Source: Chrysogorgia sp. JL179-B06 (Eukaryota; Cnidaria; Anthozoa; Scleralcyonacea; Chrysogorgiidae). From it: DNA of 64,000 bases. The position numbers and the translations under genes are program-made. A model generated the notes under the pieces. It worked only from the letters and a program-made list of their open reading frames with translations. It had not been told where the DNA came from and ran no database searches. The stretch covers positions 267,501 through 331,500 of the forward strand of contig JAYKKM010000029.1 of the NCBI GenBank assembly GCA_035772405.1, given 5' to 3'. This document shows, piece after piece, positions 21,457 to 29,630 of this stretch (positions are counted from its first letter, which is position 1; each line of letters begins with the position of its first letter).

Positions 21457-24400
21457 TTAGTCCGTTTGCTCACTGTTTTCAATGTTTTTGTGACCATATG
21501 CGTAGGAGTCAATACCATTTTCTAAAAGGTATCGTTTATCATCAAAACAGGATAGCGACACTTTATTAATTTCGTAACTACCGAGCTGATGCTTGACACT
21601 TCTAATGGTCTTCATTGTGTGTCGCAATTGTTTCTGCTCAAGTAACACACTTTTATAATCTTCGTGCTTGATCACTTTTTTAATTATATTCTTTCTAATG
21701 CCTTTAGCGGTTTTCCCACCTACCCCATCCTCTTTCAAATAGCTATACATTTTACTGCGCAACCCGACGAACTCAATAATTGGTGTTCCAGCGCACTCGT
21801 CCTTCATCTTCCCAATAACTTTCTTATTCTCTCTAAAAAAGAATGGGCTGTCTGCAGGGTAGTCGCTATTGTCGAACTTTTCGCACTCCATCATAAAGTC
21901 GGAATAAACGTCGTCAGTTTTGATTGAGTACAACAGACTGTCAGTGTCAGTGAAGTGTAGTCTACAGGTGTCGCTAGAGTACTTTTTCATAATATAATTA
22001 TAGTGAAAGTTGTACATCAGCGTTTTACTCAAGTCTAGTATGCACATACCCACGTATGCGGGTCTATTTAATGTCAGCGTCTCTTTGACTTTGTGGACAG
22101 CGACTAAATTCTCGCTAAATATCTTGCAAGACACAAACGTCGGCTTCGAGACAAGCTTTTCTAATTTCTTCGCAGTGGTCACTAATCTTACGTCCACACG
22201 CTTCCTCAAGTTTTCCATTGTTTTCCCAAACACGCTATTGTTCATCAACTTGAAGAAATCCTTCTCGAAAGCGTTCTTGGCCGCGGTTCTTTTGACTGTG
22301 TTAAAGTCGATGTACTTGCCTAGCCACTTGGACTGGTCAAACTGCAGGACCCTGTGAGTCTTATTGATTTTTAATCCAAGATCCATGTACAACTGCAGAT
22401 TTCCGTAGTGACACACATACTTTTTTTTGTCCATCAAATTAGTCACCAGCTTCTTCACACCACCAACACTCACATTAAACTTATTTTTGATTTTTGTGCA
22501 GTACTCCGACAACATGTCAACAGTTATCTCCATCTTCTCGGGAGCCAACGGGTAATCGTTGTGTAGGTCATGCAAATGGTCTGGATACTCCAAGTCAACC
22601 TCAAGCAGTAAACCTTTTTTACTATTGTTGTGATAGTCGCATAGATTAACTTTTTCTATTTCTTTCTCAGTCAACCACTTGAAGCCGCCCGTGGGTAGAC
22701 TTCGACTCATCGCCCATCCGTACAAGTTGTTGGCGTCAAGGTACATCAAATACTTCGACTCTTGCGCTTTATCATACCCCTTCATGTATTTATTATTCGC
22801 CACGCCATGTCTGTTGCATATGTAGCTCACACCACCACGCATACCTAACTCTACGAACTGGAACATGTCAATGTCGGACAATAATTCGAGTTCCACTCCG
22901 GTCATCTTTAGCATGGCATCCCAAGCCAATCCAGGCGATGTGAAATAGTGACACGGGTCTAATTTGTACTCGCGATGGCATGTCTTTCTAAAGTTCTCAA
23001 AAACGTCAGCGAGCAAGAGCACATCGCTTTTCAAATACAGGTCGTGATACCCACCCATATTTTTAACGTCGAAGTAGTCCCACACATCGATGGCACGCTC
23101 GTGCATTTCTTCCGTGATGTGCTCATCGTTCAGAACGCTGTAGAAGTCCTTTTTGGAGGGTAGCTCGCATTCGTCGAATTTATCAAAGGAGTCCATATAG
23201 TCATAGGGGTAGACTCCCTTTCTTGTCATAAGTGCCAACCCCTCATCATGAAACACTTCTGACGTGTATTTGAAAGCGTCCCTTGGTAGGTTCCTCACCA
23301 AGTTGTCTAGACCACTACTCATGAACTGAAAGCTGTCCAAGAATACCAAGTTTTTTCCAAGCATGAACGCCATGTACTTCTCCATGTTGTTCGGTATCAC
23401 ATTTATGTCTTGACCAAACTTACCAATCTCCTGCATGATGAAATGGCTATCGTAGCCACGTAAGTTATGAAAGATCACAGGAATTTTATCAGTCAATCTA
23501 AAGTTCACGTTACACTGACGATGTGCAGACCCTCTGTACTTACCTGACACGTGACAGTGGTCTCTCACTCTAACGTCAGCGCTAATGTACTCAACACTGC
23601 AAATATGGCAACTTTTAGCCTCGTCAAAGTCCCTCTTATCGTCATCAGTCAGTATCATCTCTTTGTTAAAGTGACTCTCAGATGTCTTTTTACAATATTC
23701 GACAATTTCTAACATTTCCCCAATAAACTTGTTAACTGCATTTTCACCGCGATACACTTTCACTGGCTTACTGTACTCGTTATCGTAGCAACAAACTAAT
23801 TTATACCCATAACCGCAGTCAACGTGCCTCTGATAAGCGTTCGTGTAGCTACACTCGCTTGACAGCTTTGTTGTGTGCACCTTCTGTGTGATAGCCTCGA
23901 AGTCTGCATACACCACAAATGGTACATTTAATTGTCTGCTAAAATTCTCGTATTTCACTTTCGCACCTTTTTGCGGCATTTTAATAGCTTGCTTCCCATT
24001 GATGACCAAACATACTTCAATGTGGCTTTCAAGCACGTCCTCTCGGGTGAAGCACTGCAAACAATACCTACAAAAGTGCTTTCTCGCCTCATGCTTTGTT
24101 TGCCGGTGCATGAATTTATTAAAATCGCGAATGTAGACGTAGTGCTTGTTACCTACGTCATTAGTTATCAACAACAAGTCCATATGGTCAGGGTACACCT
24201 CCTTAGAAACGTACACAGGGAACGGCTGCTTATTTTCATACCCAAAAACATTAATGCTAATATCGTTAGCCTTTTCGATCTTGTTGTAGTCTTTGACTGA
24301 TACTGGGAAGTCAATTCCGTCATAATTCAGCTCACCGACATGCCTAGCGTACTTCGACGTTCTATCAGAGTTTTTTCCAGCAGGGAATTTATGTGCGAGG

Positions 24401-24753
24401 TGACACCATCTAAAGCACTCGTTGTCATTACCATTATTTACGTTTATCAAACCCTTCTTACTGTTACGCAGCTCCTTTGGCAACGCAATGTAGCTACTCC
24501 CACGCAGAGGTCTGTAAATAGCGATATTGACGTAGTGCGCATCTATTTTGTCGATAGTCCATCCAGACCCCTCAGATAACCACCCAGCTATCCGCGTCAA
24601 GATCTGTTCCGACCCACGATTGGCGACACCCTCGATGTCGTGTTCATTAATGACGACGAACGTTTCGCTGTTAAAGTAGGCGGTTTTGTATGTGGTCTTA
24701 TCGAGTTCTAGAGCCTTCTCAAAAGTGACCTTGACTGTCTCTACCACTTTCAT
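21457..24753 (-). CDS. Protein-primed family B DNA polymerase (pPolB)
   Basis: The gene encodes about 1098 residues from the first ATG at 24753; an upstream extension to 24783 would need TTG. It replicates the element by protein priming. Seen in order: a C2H2-like zinc motif (HFCRYCLQCF...H); exonuclease I VVYADFEA near residue 285; a treble-clef/EndoVII-like insert CHICSVEYI...RDHCHVSGKYRG near 390; exonuclease II FHNLRGYDSHF; SPGLAWDAML; palm motif A YLDANNLYG near 670; motif B NNSVFGKT near 840; and motif C FTDTDSLLYS near 935. Exonuclease and polymerase residues look intact. It is last in a minus-strand block. Its final codons (SEQTD) lie in the decayed inner edge of the terminal repeat. 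The stop of the preceding gene is 27 bases upstream. Confidence 0.95.
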   Translation of the reverse strand: MKVVETVKVTFEKALELDKTTYKTAYFNSETFVVINEHDIEGVANRGSEQILTRIAGWLSEGSGWTIDKIDAHYVNIAIYRPLRGSSYIALPKELRNSKKGLINVNNGNDNECFRWCHLAHKFPAGKNSDRTSKYARHVGELNYDGIDFPVSVKDYNKIEKANDISINVFGYENKQPFPVYVSKEVYPDHMDLLLITNDVGNKHYVYIRDFNKFMHRQTKHEARKHFCRYCLQCFTREDVLESHIEVCLVINGKQAIKMPQKGAKVKYENFSRQLNVPFVVYADFEAITQKVHTTKLSSECSYTNAYQRHVDCGYGYKLVCCYDNEYSKPVKVYRGENAVNKFIGEMLEIVEYCKKTSESHFNKEMILTDDDKRDFDEAKSCHICSVEYISADVRVRDHCHVSGKYRGSAHRQCNVNFRLTDKIPVIFHNLRGYDSHFIMQEIGKFGQDINVIPNNMEKYMAFMLGKNLVFLDSFQFMSSGLDNLVRNLPRDAFKYTSEVFHDEGLALMTRKGVYPYDYMDSFDKFDECELPSKKDFYSVLNDEHITEEMHERAIDVWDYFDVKNMGGYHDLYLKSDVLLLADVFENFRKTCHREYKLDPCHYFTSPGLAWDAMLKMTGVELELLSDIDMFQFVELGMRGGVSYICNRHGVANNKYMKGYDKAQESKYLMYLDANNLYGWAMSRSLPTGGFKWLTEKEIEKVNLCDYHNNSKKGLLLEVDLEYPDHLHDLHNDYPLAPEKMEITVDMLSEYCTKIKNKFNVSVGGVKKLVTNLMDKKKYVCHYGNLQLYMDLGLKINKTHRVLQFDQSKWLGKYIDFNTVKRTAAKNAFEKDFFKLMNNSVFGKTMENLRKRVDVRLVTTAKKLEKLVSKPTFVSCKIFSENLVAVHKVKETLTLNRPAYVGMCILDLSKTLMYNFHYNYIMKKYSSDTCRLHFTDTDSLLYSIKTDDVYSDFMMECEKFDNSDYPADSPFFFRENKKVIGKMKDECAGTPIIEFVGLRSKMYSYLKEDGVGGKTAKGIRKNIIKKVIKHEDYKSVLLEQKQLRHTMKTIRSVKHQLGSYEINKVSLSCFDDKRYLLENGIDSYAYGHKNIENSEQTD

Positions 24754-24779
24754 TCCGTTGGTCTCACCTAGTTCACGTC

Positions 24780-25145
24780 TCAAAAGGTTGATGACAGCAC
24801 TTCTCTACTACCATTCACCTGATTGATGTCTCTGTCGTCAATTACCTCGACTCCGTAGGACCTTGTGAACCCTCTCAGTGCTCGATCCAACAGCCGTGGG
24901 CTATGGTCCTCAACTGTGGGTTGTGCCTCCTGGTCTCTAACAAGACGGTTGTGTGTCCGACTACCAACGTTAACTCGTCTGTTTGTCAGCGGGTTAATAG
25001 TACTGACATTTGTCGTGTCGTTAAAAACACCATCTCTAACAAGTCGATTGTAGACTCGCCCATGAACGTTGACTGCTCTACCTGTTAGTGGGTTTACAAC
25101 GGCTGCACCATTTCTAACAAGTGAGTTTTCTGTGACGTCACCCAT
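24780..25145 (-). CDS. Small protein with NPLTGR/NPLTNR repeats
   Basis: 121 codons. Two related units, NPLTGRAVNVHGRVYNRLVRDG and NPLTNRRVNVGSRTHNRLVRD, lie in tandem, preceded by a half unit ENSLVRNG. NPxTGRxI-type motifs recur in proteins of giant viruses and other large DNA viruses (compare the two-cysteine adaptor-like modules), where they may mediate protein contacts. The C terminus is acidic and basic mixed, without membrane segments. It is immediately upstream of the polymerase in the same direction, so co-expression is likely. A role as terminal protein or polymerase partner is possible but only positional inference supports it. Confidence 0.65.
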   Translation of the reverse strand: MGDVTENSLVRNGAAVVNPLTGRAVNVHGRVYNRLVRDGVFNDTTNVSTINPLTNRRVNVGSRTHNRLVRDQEAQPTVEDHSPRLLDRALRGFTRSYGVEVIDDRDINQVNGSREVLSSTF

Positions 25146-25767
25146 GGCTTCTATATACTACACTTGTTTTTTTCCTAAGCCACTCGTCGTAGTAATTGCC
25201 ACCACTTTCACACCATCCCAGCTTTGGGTACACCACCCCAAACAGATTGTCATCAAACAAGTCTTTCACCTTCCCGTCTTTGAGGTCTGACACCTTCTTG
25301 AGTGTCTCGACTCGTCTTCTGTGGCACAACCTAATAATGTAGTACCCATACCTGCTGACATTTCTACCCTTAATCAAATTGCATGAGTGCAGTACATTGA
25401 CAACTTTCAGGAAGTCCTCTTTTATCAACTCAAGGTGCTCACCCTTCACAACGTTCCGTAGTCTCCTCCCCATCCACCAAGACCGTTTGTGAACGCTTTT
25501 TAACCGAGTGAGTCTCGTGTCGCTGTAACTCTGAACGTAACCCCATTCGGTGTCGCCACACTTTGGACATGCGTACCCACCACAATCAGTTAGATGTTTC
25601 ACAACGTTGCAATCTGAGCAGTAGTAAATTCCGAAGGTGTTTCCACACTCGATTTGCGTCTCACTCGCGATTTCGTCAATTGTGTATCCGTAGCTCATCT
25701 GCCTCATAAGTTTGTCCATCACTCTTATACTACTCCAACATATTTTTTTCACTGAGTTAGCACCCAT
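25138..25767 (-). CDS. VLTF3-like zinc-ribbon protein (candidate transcription factor)
   Basis: 209 codons. A zinc ribbon YYCSDCNVVKHLTDCGGYAC then CPKCGDTEWG is followed by a basic region (KSVHKRSWWMGRRLR) and a C-terminal FGVVYPKLGW. The layout resembles the VLTF3/A2-type late transcription factors found in large DNA viruses and some Polinton-like viruses. It would direct late gene transcription. The identification rests on the ribbon and overall arrangement and is tentative; a generic TFIIS-like zinc ribbon is the alternative. It overlaps the next gene downstream by 8 bases and the next upstream by 19. Confidence 0.5.
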   Translation of the reverse strand: MGANSVKKICWSSIRVMDKLMRQMSYGYTIDEIASETQIECGNTFGIYYCSDCNVVKHLTDCGGYACPKCGDTEWGYVQSYSDTRLTRLKSVHKRSWWMGRRLRNVVKGEHLELIKEDFLKVVNVLHSCNLIKGRNVSRYGYYIIRLCHRRRVETLKKVSDLKDGKVKDLFDDNLFGVVYPKLGWCESGGNYYDEWLRKKTSVVYRSHG

Positions 25768-26168
25768 ACCGCTATTCCACTACCCAAACCTAGCGCGCTA
25801 ACAAACAATAATTGGTATTCCTTCATTTCCGCACTCGGTTGGTAGTAATCCGCAATCTTCGGGGAGTCAGTGAACACTCGTCCGCTGTACCGTATGGTCA
25901 TTACGCTTCTAAGTTCTTCCAACGCGTGGTTTGTGTCATTAATGTCGGAGTTAGCATCAGAGAGCTGTTGTCGCAAACGCTGAATCTGATCTTTTTTAGC
26001 GACTTCATTTTCATACCACACTTCCTTCGCACTGGCTAGCTGTTCCAACGCATGGTTGTGTCTTTTCATCTCAGCTTCATAGCCTGAGTGGTTAAACTTT
26101 GAAAACATAAAGCCAGCGCCTGCAAAAGCCACTGCATTAAATATCCCTCCAGCCACAACACTCGCCAT
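25749..26168 (-). CDS. Membrane protein with central coiled coil
   Basis: 139 codons. A hydrophobic N-terminal segment (VVAGGIFNAVAFAGAGFMF), a long charged heptad-like region with many Gln, Leu and Glu, and a C-terminal hydrophobic segment (LLFVSALGLGSGIAVWVL). Topology suggests two membrane anchors joined by a coiled coil. No catalytic motif. It starts five bases after the stop of the upstream gene; start context GTAAGTTAATG. Probably a virion or membrane-associated accessory protein. Confidence 0.7.
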   Translation of the reverse strand: MASVVAGGIFNAVAFAGAGFMFSKFNHSGYEAEMKRHNHALEQLASAKEVWYENEVAKKDQIQRLRQQLSDANSDINDTNHALEELRSVMTIRYSGRVFTDSPKIADYYQPSAEMKEYQLLFVSALGLGSGIAVWVLTQ

Positions 26169-26172
26169 TAAC

Positions 26173-26409
26173 TTACGTTGATTTGAATGGATCTGTCGGT
26201 ATCCACTTTTTTGATTGCGCCCATTTTACTAGCAACGTTCCTGCACCAACAGCTGCAGCAAGTTTCACTGTACCTTTCACTGTCTCTGGTGTTCCCAATG
26301 GTTCTCCCAAAGCCTTTTTCGAAATCATACTCACTACCACAGCGCCAGTCGTGACAAGTAGCGCATCGTACAGTTCGTTCATAAGTTCTTTTCGATCGAT
26401 CGCGGACAT
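26173..26409 (-). CDS. Small two-pass membrane protein
   Basis: 78 codons. Two hydrophobic stretches (DALLVTTGAVVVSMI and GTVKLAAAVGAGTLLV) are separated by a short polar loop. The ATG is preceded by GTATAT. It lies between two other small membrane proteins in one minus-strand block with very short spacers. Function unknown. Confidence 0.65.
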   Translation of the reverse strand: MSAIDRKELMNELYDALLVTTGAVVVSMISKKALGEPLGTPETVKGTVKLAAAVGAGTLLVKWAQSKKWIPTDPFKST

Positions 26410-26432
26410 ATATACATTGTCGTGTGTTTTGT

Positions 26433-26780
26433 TTAAGAATCAAATGTGTCTAACGCTGGACGACGAGTTTTGTGGTTCTCTGACACACTAGCTGGTGCGG
26501 CACTCACAGGTTCTAATCGTGTCTCTTTTTCACTACTAATTGTGTACCATAGCGAAGCACCAGCAATGATAACACCAAGTGTCCCAACAATATAACCATA
26601 GCTCCACTCACTACCCTGTTCTTCGTTGACTATCATTTCACGCATTTTCTTTTCTTTCGCAGCTTTCGATATCTCAGCCAACTTTTTACCAGCAGCAACA
26701 CGCTTTGGGTCCTTTACCTTAACACTTTTCATATCAGCTGTGATCTTAGCGTCAACAGCCGTCTGTGAGTCTTCAACCAT
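26433..26780 (-). CDS. Single-pass membrane protein with basic KDPKRVAAGKKLAE motif
   Basis: 115 codons. A basic segment KDPKRVAAGKKLAEISKAAK precedes one membrane span (GYIVGTLGVIIAGASLWYTI). A motif of the kind DPKRVxAGKKLAE is familiar to me from cnidarian Polinton accessory proteins. It is first in the leftward block and starts next to a divergent promoter region. Possible DNA- or capsid-binding cytoplasmic tail; function unknown. Confidence 0.7.
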   Translation of the reverse strand: MVEDSQTAVDAKITADMKSVKVKDPKRVAAGKKLAEISKAAKEKKMREMIVNEEQGSEWSYGYIVGTLGVIIAGASLWYTISSEKETRLEPVSAAPASVSENHKTRRPALDTFDS

Positions 26781-26911
26781 CTAATACACTATCGCGTGTT
26801 ATCTTACTCACAGTTGACCTCACAGGTGCCTCACAGATGACCTCACAGGTGTCTCACAGTTCCAGACCAAAACGCACTAAAAATTAGGATTTTTTCTGGG
26901 AGTATAACATA
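26781..26911. promoter_or_regulatory. Divergent promoter region with CTCACAG direct repeats
   Basis: This 131-bp spacer separates the leftward block from the rightward gene at 26912. It holds repeated CTCACAG / TGACCTCACAGGTG units at about 26810-26860. Their repetition exactly between divergent starts suggests a regulatory site. Confidence 0.5.
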
Positions 26912-27682
26912 ATGACTCAAGTCCAAGACATCGCAGAAGAGATGACTCAAGACCAAGCCCGCCAAGAAGAGGAGATCGACGCAATGCGGAGAATGTCCTT
27001 TGTCGATGCGTCTACCCCACAAGGCGCCTCTGGACCCGACGTCTTAAAAGGGTACTCGCAAGTCTTCAAGTTGTGCGACCCCGGTTGTAAAAACGAAGAG
27101 GTGTCAAGACGATTTAGTACTCAGATTCTCTACACAAAGTTCGCTCATGATGCTTGGGTTGGACTTGACGAAGTTAGAGCCAACAGAATGGTTAGCGCAC
27201 TATCCAAGATGATCCCTGTGTGGTGCTACCCACCATTCAGACGTCTTACGCTAGCGAGTGACCACTACTTGAGCAACCCTTGCGAGTCCACCGCTACACT
27301 ACTCGGTAACTACCTCGAAGTGTTCTTGGCGACCCTTCTATGGAAACCATGCTCAACCAAAGCCAAAGCGTGGCTACACCTCGCCGCAAACTGTGACGTT
27401 AACGTTTGTAGGGTGGGGTGTAATGAAATACTGAGTGCGGGCGATATCGAGGACCACGTGTTCTCAAGCCCCCACCAGCATTTTTCGCGTGACATTGGGG
27501 AGTACGAGTGCTACCCATGCGGTGTGTCCACCAATAGCCTAACGTGTCGCTCAAGACATGAGAGCTCGAAGACTCATCTTGAAAACTTAGAGCTTCAGCG
27601 GATATTTAACAACGAACAACAGTTGCCGCGAGAGGGGAGAGCATTTCTCTGGAGGTATAGTAACCATGAAGAAAGTCGGTAG
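26912..27682 (+). CDS. Unknown protein with a matrin/U1-type C2H2 finger
   Basis: 256 codons. The N terminus is acidic and Gln-rich. The middle has no recognised motif. Near the C terminus ECYPCGVSTNSLTCRSRHESSKTH has the C-x2-C...H-x5-H spacing of U1/matrin-type zinc fingers, which bind nucleic acid. It overlaps the thymidine kinase start by 17 bases, so the two are probably co-expressed. I do not recognise a family. Confidence 0.6.
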   Translation: MTQVQDIAEEMTQDQARQEEEIDAMRRMSFVDASTPQGASGPDVLKGYSQVFKLCDPGCKNEEVSRRFSTQILYTKFAHDAWVGLDEVRANRMVSALSKMIPVWCYPPFRRLTLASDHYLSNPCESTATLLGNYLEVFLATLLWKPCSTKAKAWLHLAANCDVNVCRVGCNEILSAGDIEDHVFSSPHQHFSRDIGEYECYPCGVSTNSLTCRSRHESSKTHLENLELQRIFNNEQQLPREGRAFLWRYSNHEESR

Positions 27683-28229
27683 ACTGGAAATCGTGATTGG
27701 TCCCATGTTTGCAGGAAAAACAACCGAGACTCTTCGCAGGTTAGTCACGTTAAGTAAGTCAGGGCTCAAAGTCCTCTACATGAACAACACAGGTGACACT
27801 AGGCGAACTGACCACGCGTTCTCCACACATCGTCAGACTATCGTTGTTGGATCAGACAGTTTACCTGCAAAGTTAATCACCAACCTTCCGAGTTCTTCCG
27901 AGATAGCTGACTATGACGTCATTGGCATTGATGAGGGCCACTGGTACTCTGATCTGTCAGCTATTCGTGAATACATCAAAGCTGGCATCCACGTCATTAT
28001 TTGTGGTCTCATAACAACGGAGCACTTAAAAAGACTTGGTGAGCTTGACACACTGTTCCCAGTGGCAGACGACATCACATTTCTAAAAGCGTATTGCGCC
28101 GTTTGTCGCGACACTTACGGAACAACTGTTGAAGCGCCATTCAATTGGAGATACAACCCAGGGCCATCATTCGTTGGTGGTGCTGAGCAATATCGCGCAG
28201 TGTGCAGACGTCATCATCCTTCCACATAA
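27666..28229 (+). CDS. tk: Type II thymidine kinase
   Basis: 187 codons. The enzyme phosphorylates thymidine for dTTP supply. The P-loop GPMFAGKTTE lies at residues 12-21, the catalytic-base region IDEGHWYSD near 88-96, and the first zinc pair in YCAVCRDTYG. The nucleoside-binding C-terminal segment FVGGAEQYRAVCRRHH also supplies the second zinc pair. All key elements of the TK1-like family are present at a compact, virus-like length. It is intronless and overlaps the preceding gene. The only related role in this element is DNA replication, so it likely supports dNTP supply in non-dividing cells. Origin (host or large DNA virus) needs a tree. Confidence 0.93.
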   Translation: MKKVGRLEIVIGPMFAGKTTETLRRLVTLSKSGLKVLYMNNTGDTRRTDHAFSTHRQTIVVGSDSLPAKLITNLPSSSEIADYDVIGIDEGHWYSDLSAIREYIKAGIHVIICGLITTEHLKRLGELDTLFPVADDITFLKAYCAVCRDTYGTTVEAPFNWRYNPGPSFVGGAEQYRAVCRRHHPST

Positions 28230-28475
28230 AATTAGGGGTGTTCTCGGATACCCCACTTTTTTAAATTTAGACATTGGTCACACGAAGCGTCCAATGTCTC
28301 CCGTAGAAACATTTTTTCACACAGTGGTCAGAAGGTTTGCGAAGTAAATAGAGAAAGTTTCGCAGATATTTTTTTACTGAGTTAAAAACGTCTTTAAAAA
28401 ATGCTAGAGCAGTTGTCGCTTCAAACGTCGTCTCAACAACGAGAACGAGTGCTAATTCGACTTATTACTCGCTGT
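28230..28475. terminator. Convergent spacer with possible 3' end hairpin
   Basis: The thymidine kinase (+) and BRO-N gene (-) converge here. Just after the kinase stop, GGGGTGTTCTCGGATACCCC followed by ACTTTTTT forms a short stem and T-run. The rest is AT-rich without a gene. Confidence 0.35.
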
Positions 28476-29243
28476 CTAAAAAGTCTCTTTACAATAGCGT
28501 CTCTCATGGTTACTCAACGCTGATTTATTTTTAAATTTACGAAGGCAGTGAGAGCACTGAAACCCAACGTCAAAGAAATATTTTATTACCGCGGTAATAG
28601 CGTCGTCGTATGAGTCGCACAAGAGTGTTAGATAACCAGCGGATTTATATCTGAGCAACAGAGACTCCTGCTCTTTGGACGTCTTGCCTGTGCCACCTGG
28701 ATTCTTGAACTCGATCACAAGCCCACTATGCTGTCGGTTTGCATTGGCAATAATCAAGTCAGGCGTTCCACGTTGATAACCTTTTTTCCACGAATTTATT
28801 CTCTTCGCAGAAGTGTCTTGATTCTCGCCAAGCCCGGCTATCAAAATAGCTTCTGGATAGTATTTCCTAAGAAAGCCAACAACTTTCGTATGAAGGTCGA
28901 ACTCAGTGATCATTTTAAACTGATTGTGTTTGAGACCGACGTCAGCCACAGTCTTTCTAACGCTTGGTAAGACCTCTGAGTGCACCCACCTTCCGAAGTG
29001 TTTCGCGCGCTCCATTTTACTCGAGAACGTTAGTGAGTAGACCCCAAGTTCATTGATAAACGAGGCCTGCTCTATATTCATTTTGCAATCAGGTTCGACG
29101 TGGTCATTGACTGCATCTTTTGGTCGAGCGTAACCTAGAGCGCTTGCGACTTCTCTTGCTTTGAACCATGTTTCACCGTTGTGATTAACCGTTGTGATTT
29201 GGTGACCATCGAAGTCGAATAGTTGAGGCGCTATGGAAGTCAT
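28476..29243 (-). CDS. BRO-N / PD-(D/E)xK nuclease / zinc-finger fusion
   Basis: 255 codons from the ATG at 29243. Residues 1-110 match a BRO-N DNA-binding domain (WFKAREVASALGYARPKDAV, then FINELGVYSLTFSSKMERAK and WVHSEVLPSVRKT). The middle resembles a VRR-NUC-type nuclease, with GTPDLIIANANRQHSGLVIE leading into EFKNPGG (Asp and Glu-x-Lys). The C terminus is a C2H2-like finger (FQCSHCLRKFKNKSALSNHE). BRO genes are typical of large insect and algal DNA viruses and phages. The fusion suggests a sequence-directed nuclease acting in recombination, host DNA degradation or defence. Catalytic residues appear intact. Confidence 0.82.
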   Translation of the reverse strand: MTSIAPQLFDFDGHQITTVNHNGETWFKAREVASALGYARPKDAVNDHVEPDCKMNIEQASFINELGVYSLTFSSKMERAKHFGRWVHSEVLPSVRKTVADVGLKHNQFKMITEFDLHTKVVGFLRKYYPEAILIAGLGENQDTSAKRINSWKKGYQRGTPDLIIANANRQHSGLVIEFKNPGGTGKTSKEQESLLLRYKSAGYLTLLCDSYDDAITAVIKYFFDVGFQCSHCLRKFKNKSALSNHERRYCKETF

Positions 29244-29271
29244 CACTATATTATAGTCTCCCACAAAAAAA

Positions 29272-29412
29272 CTATTCGACGTGGGTGTTGGGTTTTTTAT
29301 AGATCTGGTTTGTCGCGTACCAATGCATCAGGTGTGTTTTATTAGCCCTCAGTTTTCTACGTCGTCTGAAAAAGTTTCTAATGCTACGAGCTAGTTTTCT
29401 AAGCCAACCCAT
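29272..29412 (-). CDS. 46-residue basic amphipathic protein
   Basis: A short open frame starting MGWLRKLARSIRNFFRRRRK and ending NTHVE. The N-terminal half alternates hydrophobic and Arg/Lys residues and would form a basic amphipathic helix; the N-terminal Met-Gly could be lipidated. It lies eight bases after the stop of the upstream gene in a tightly packed minus-strand run, which argues that it is real. Small basic or membrane-lytic virion proteins (adenovirus pX or pVI types) are the functional analogy, by inference only. Confidence 0.55.
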   Translation of the reverse strand: MGWLRKLARSIRNFFRRRRKLRANKTHLMHWYATNQIYKKPNTHVE

Positions 29413-29420
29413 CACATAAC

Positions 29421-29630
29421 TTAGGTCACGTCTCCTACAAGTCCCACAGTGTCTGACTCTGCAGGTAGCGTAATAGGTTTGCCGTAAGTCTTTTTAGACC
29501 TCATACCAATTTCAGCGTGGAGCTCGAGAGTAACGTCACCGCGACCAAATGATCCACCAGCTTTGAACATGTGATCAGTCGTTTTATTTATCTTATACAC
29601 TTCATGAGGTCTCGAAATACATGCTCCCAT
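29421..29630 (-). CDS. Small protein with myristoylation-type N terminus
   Basis: 69 codons starting MGACISRPHEVYKINK. Met-Gly followed by Ser at position 6 and an adjacent Cys fits an N-myristoylation plus palmitoylation signal. No other motif. Its start directly abuts the stop of the fibre-like gene and its stop lies 8 bases before the 46-residue gene. Likely membrane-targeted; function unknown. Confidence 0.6.
   Translation of the reverse strand: MGACISRPHEVYKINKTTDHMFKAGGSFGRGDVTLELHAEIGMRSKKTYGKPITLPAESDTVGLVGDVT

Noticed and set aside
24754..24783. Longer polymerase start using TTG
   Set aside because: The first ATG at 24753 is a better eukaryotic start; the extension only reflects an open frame.
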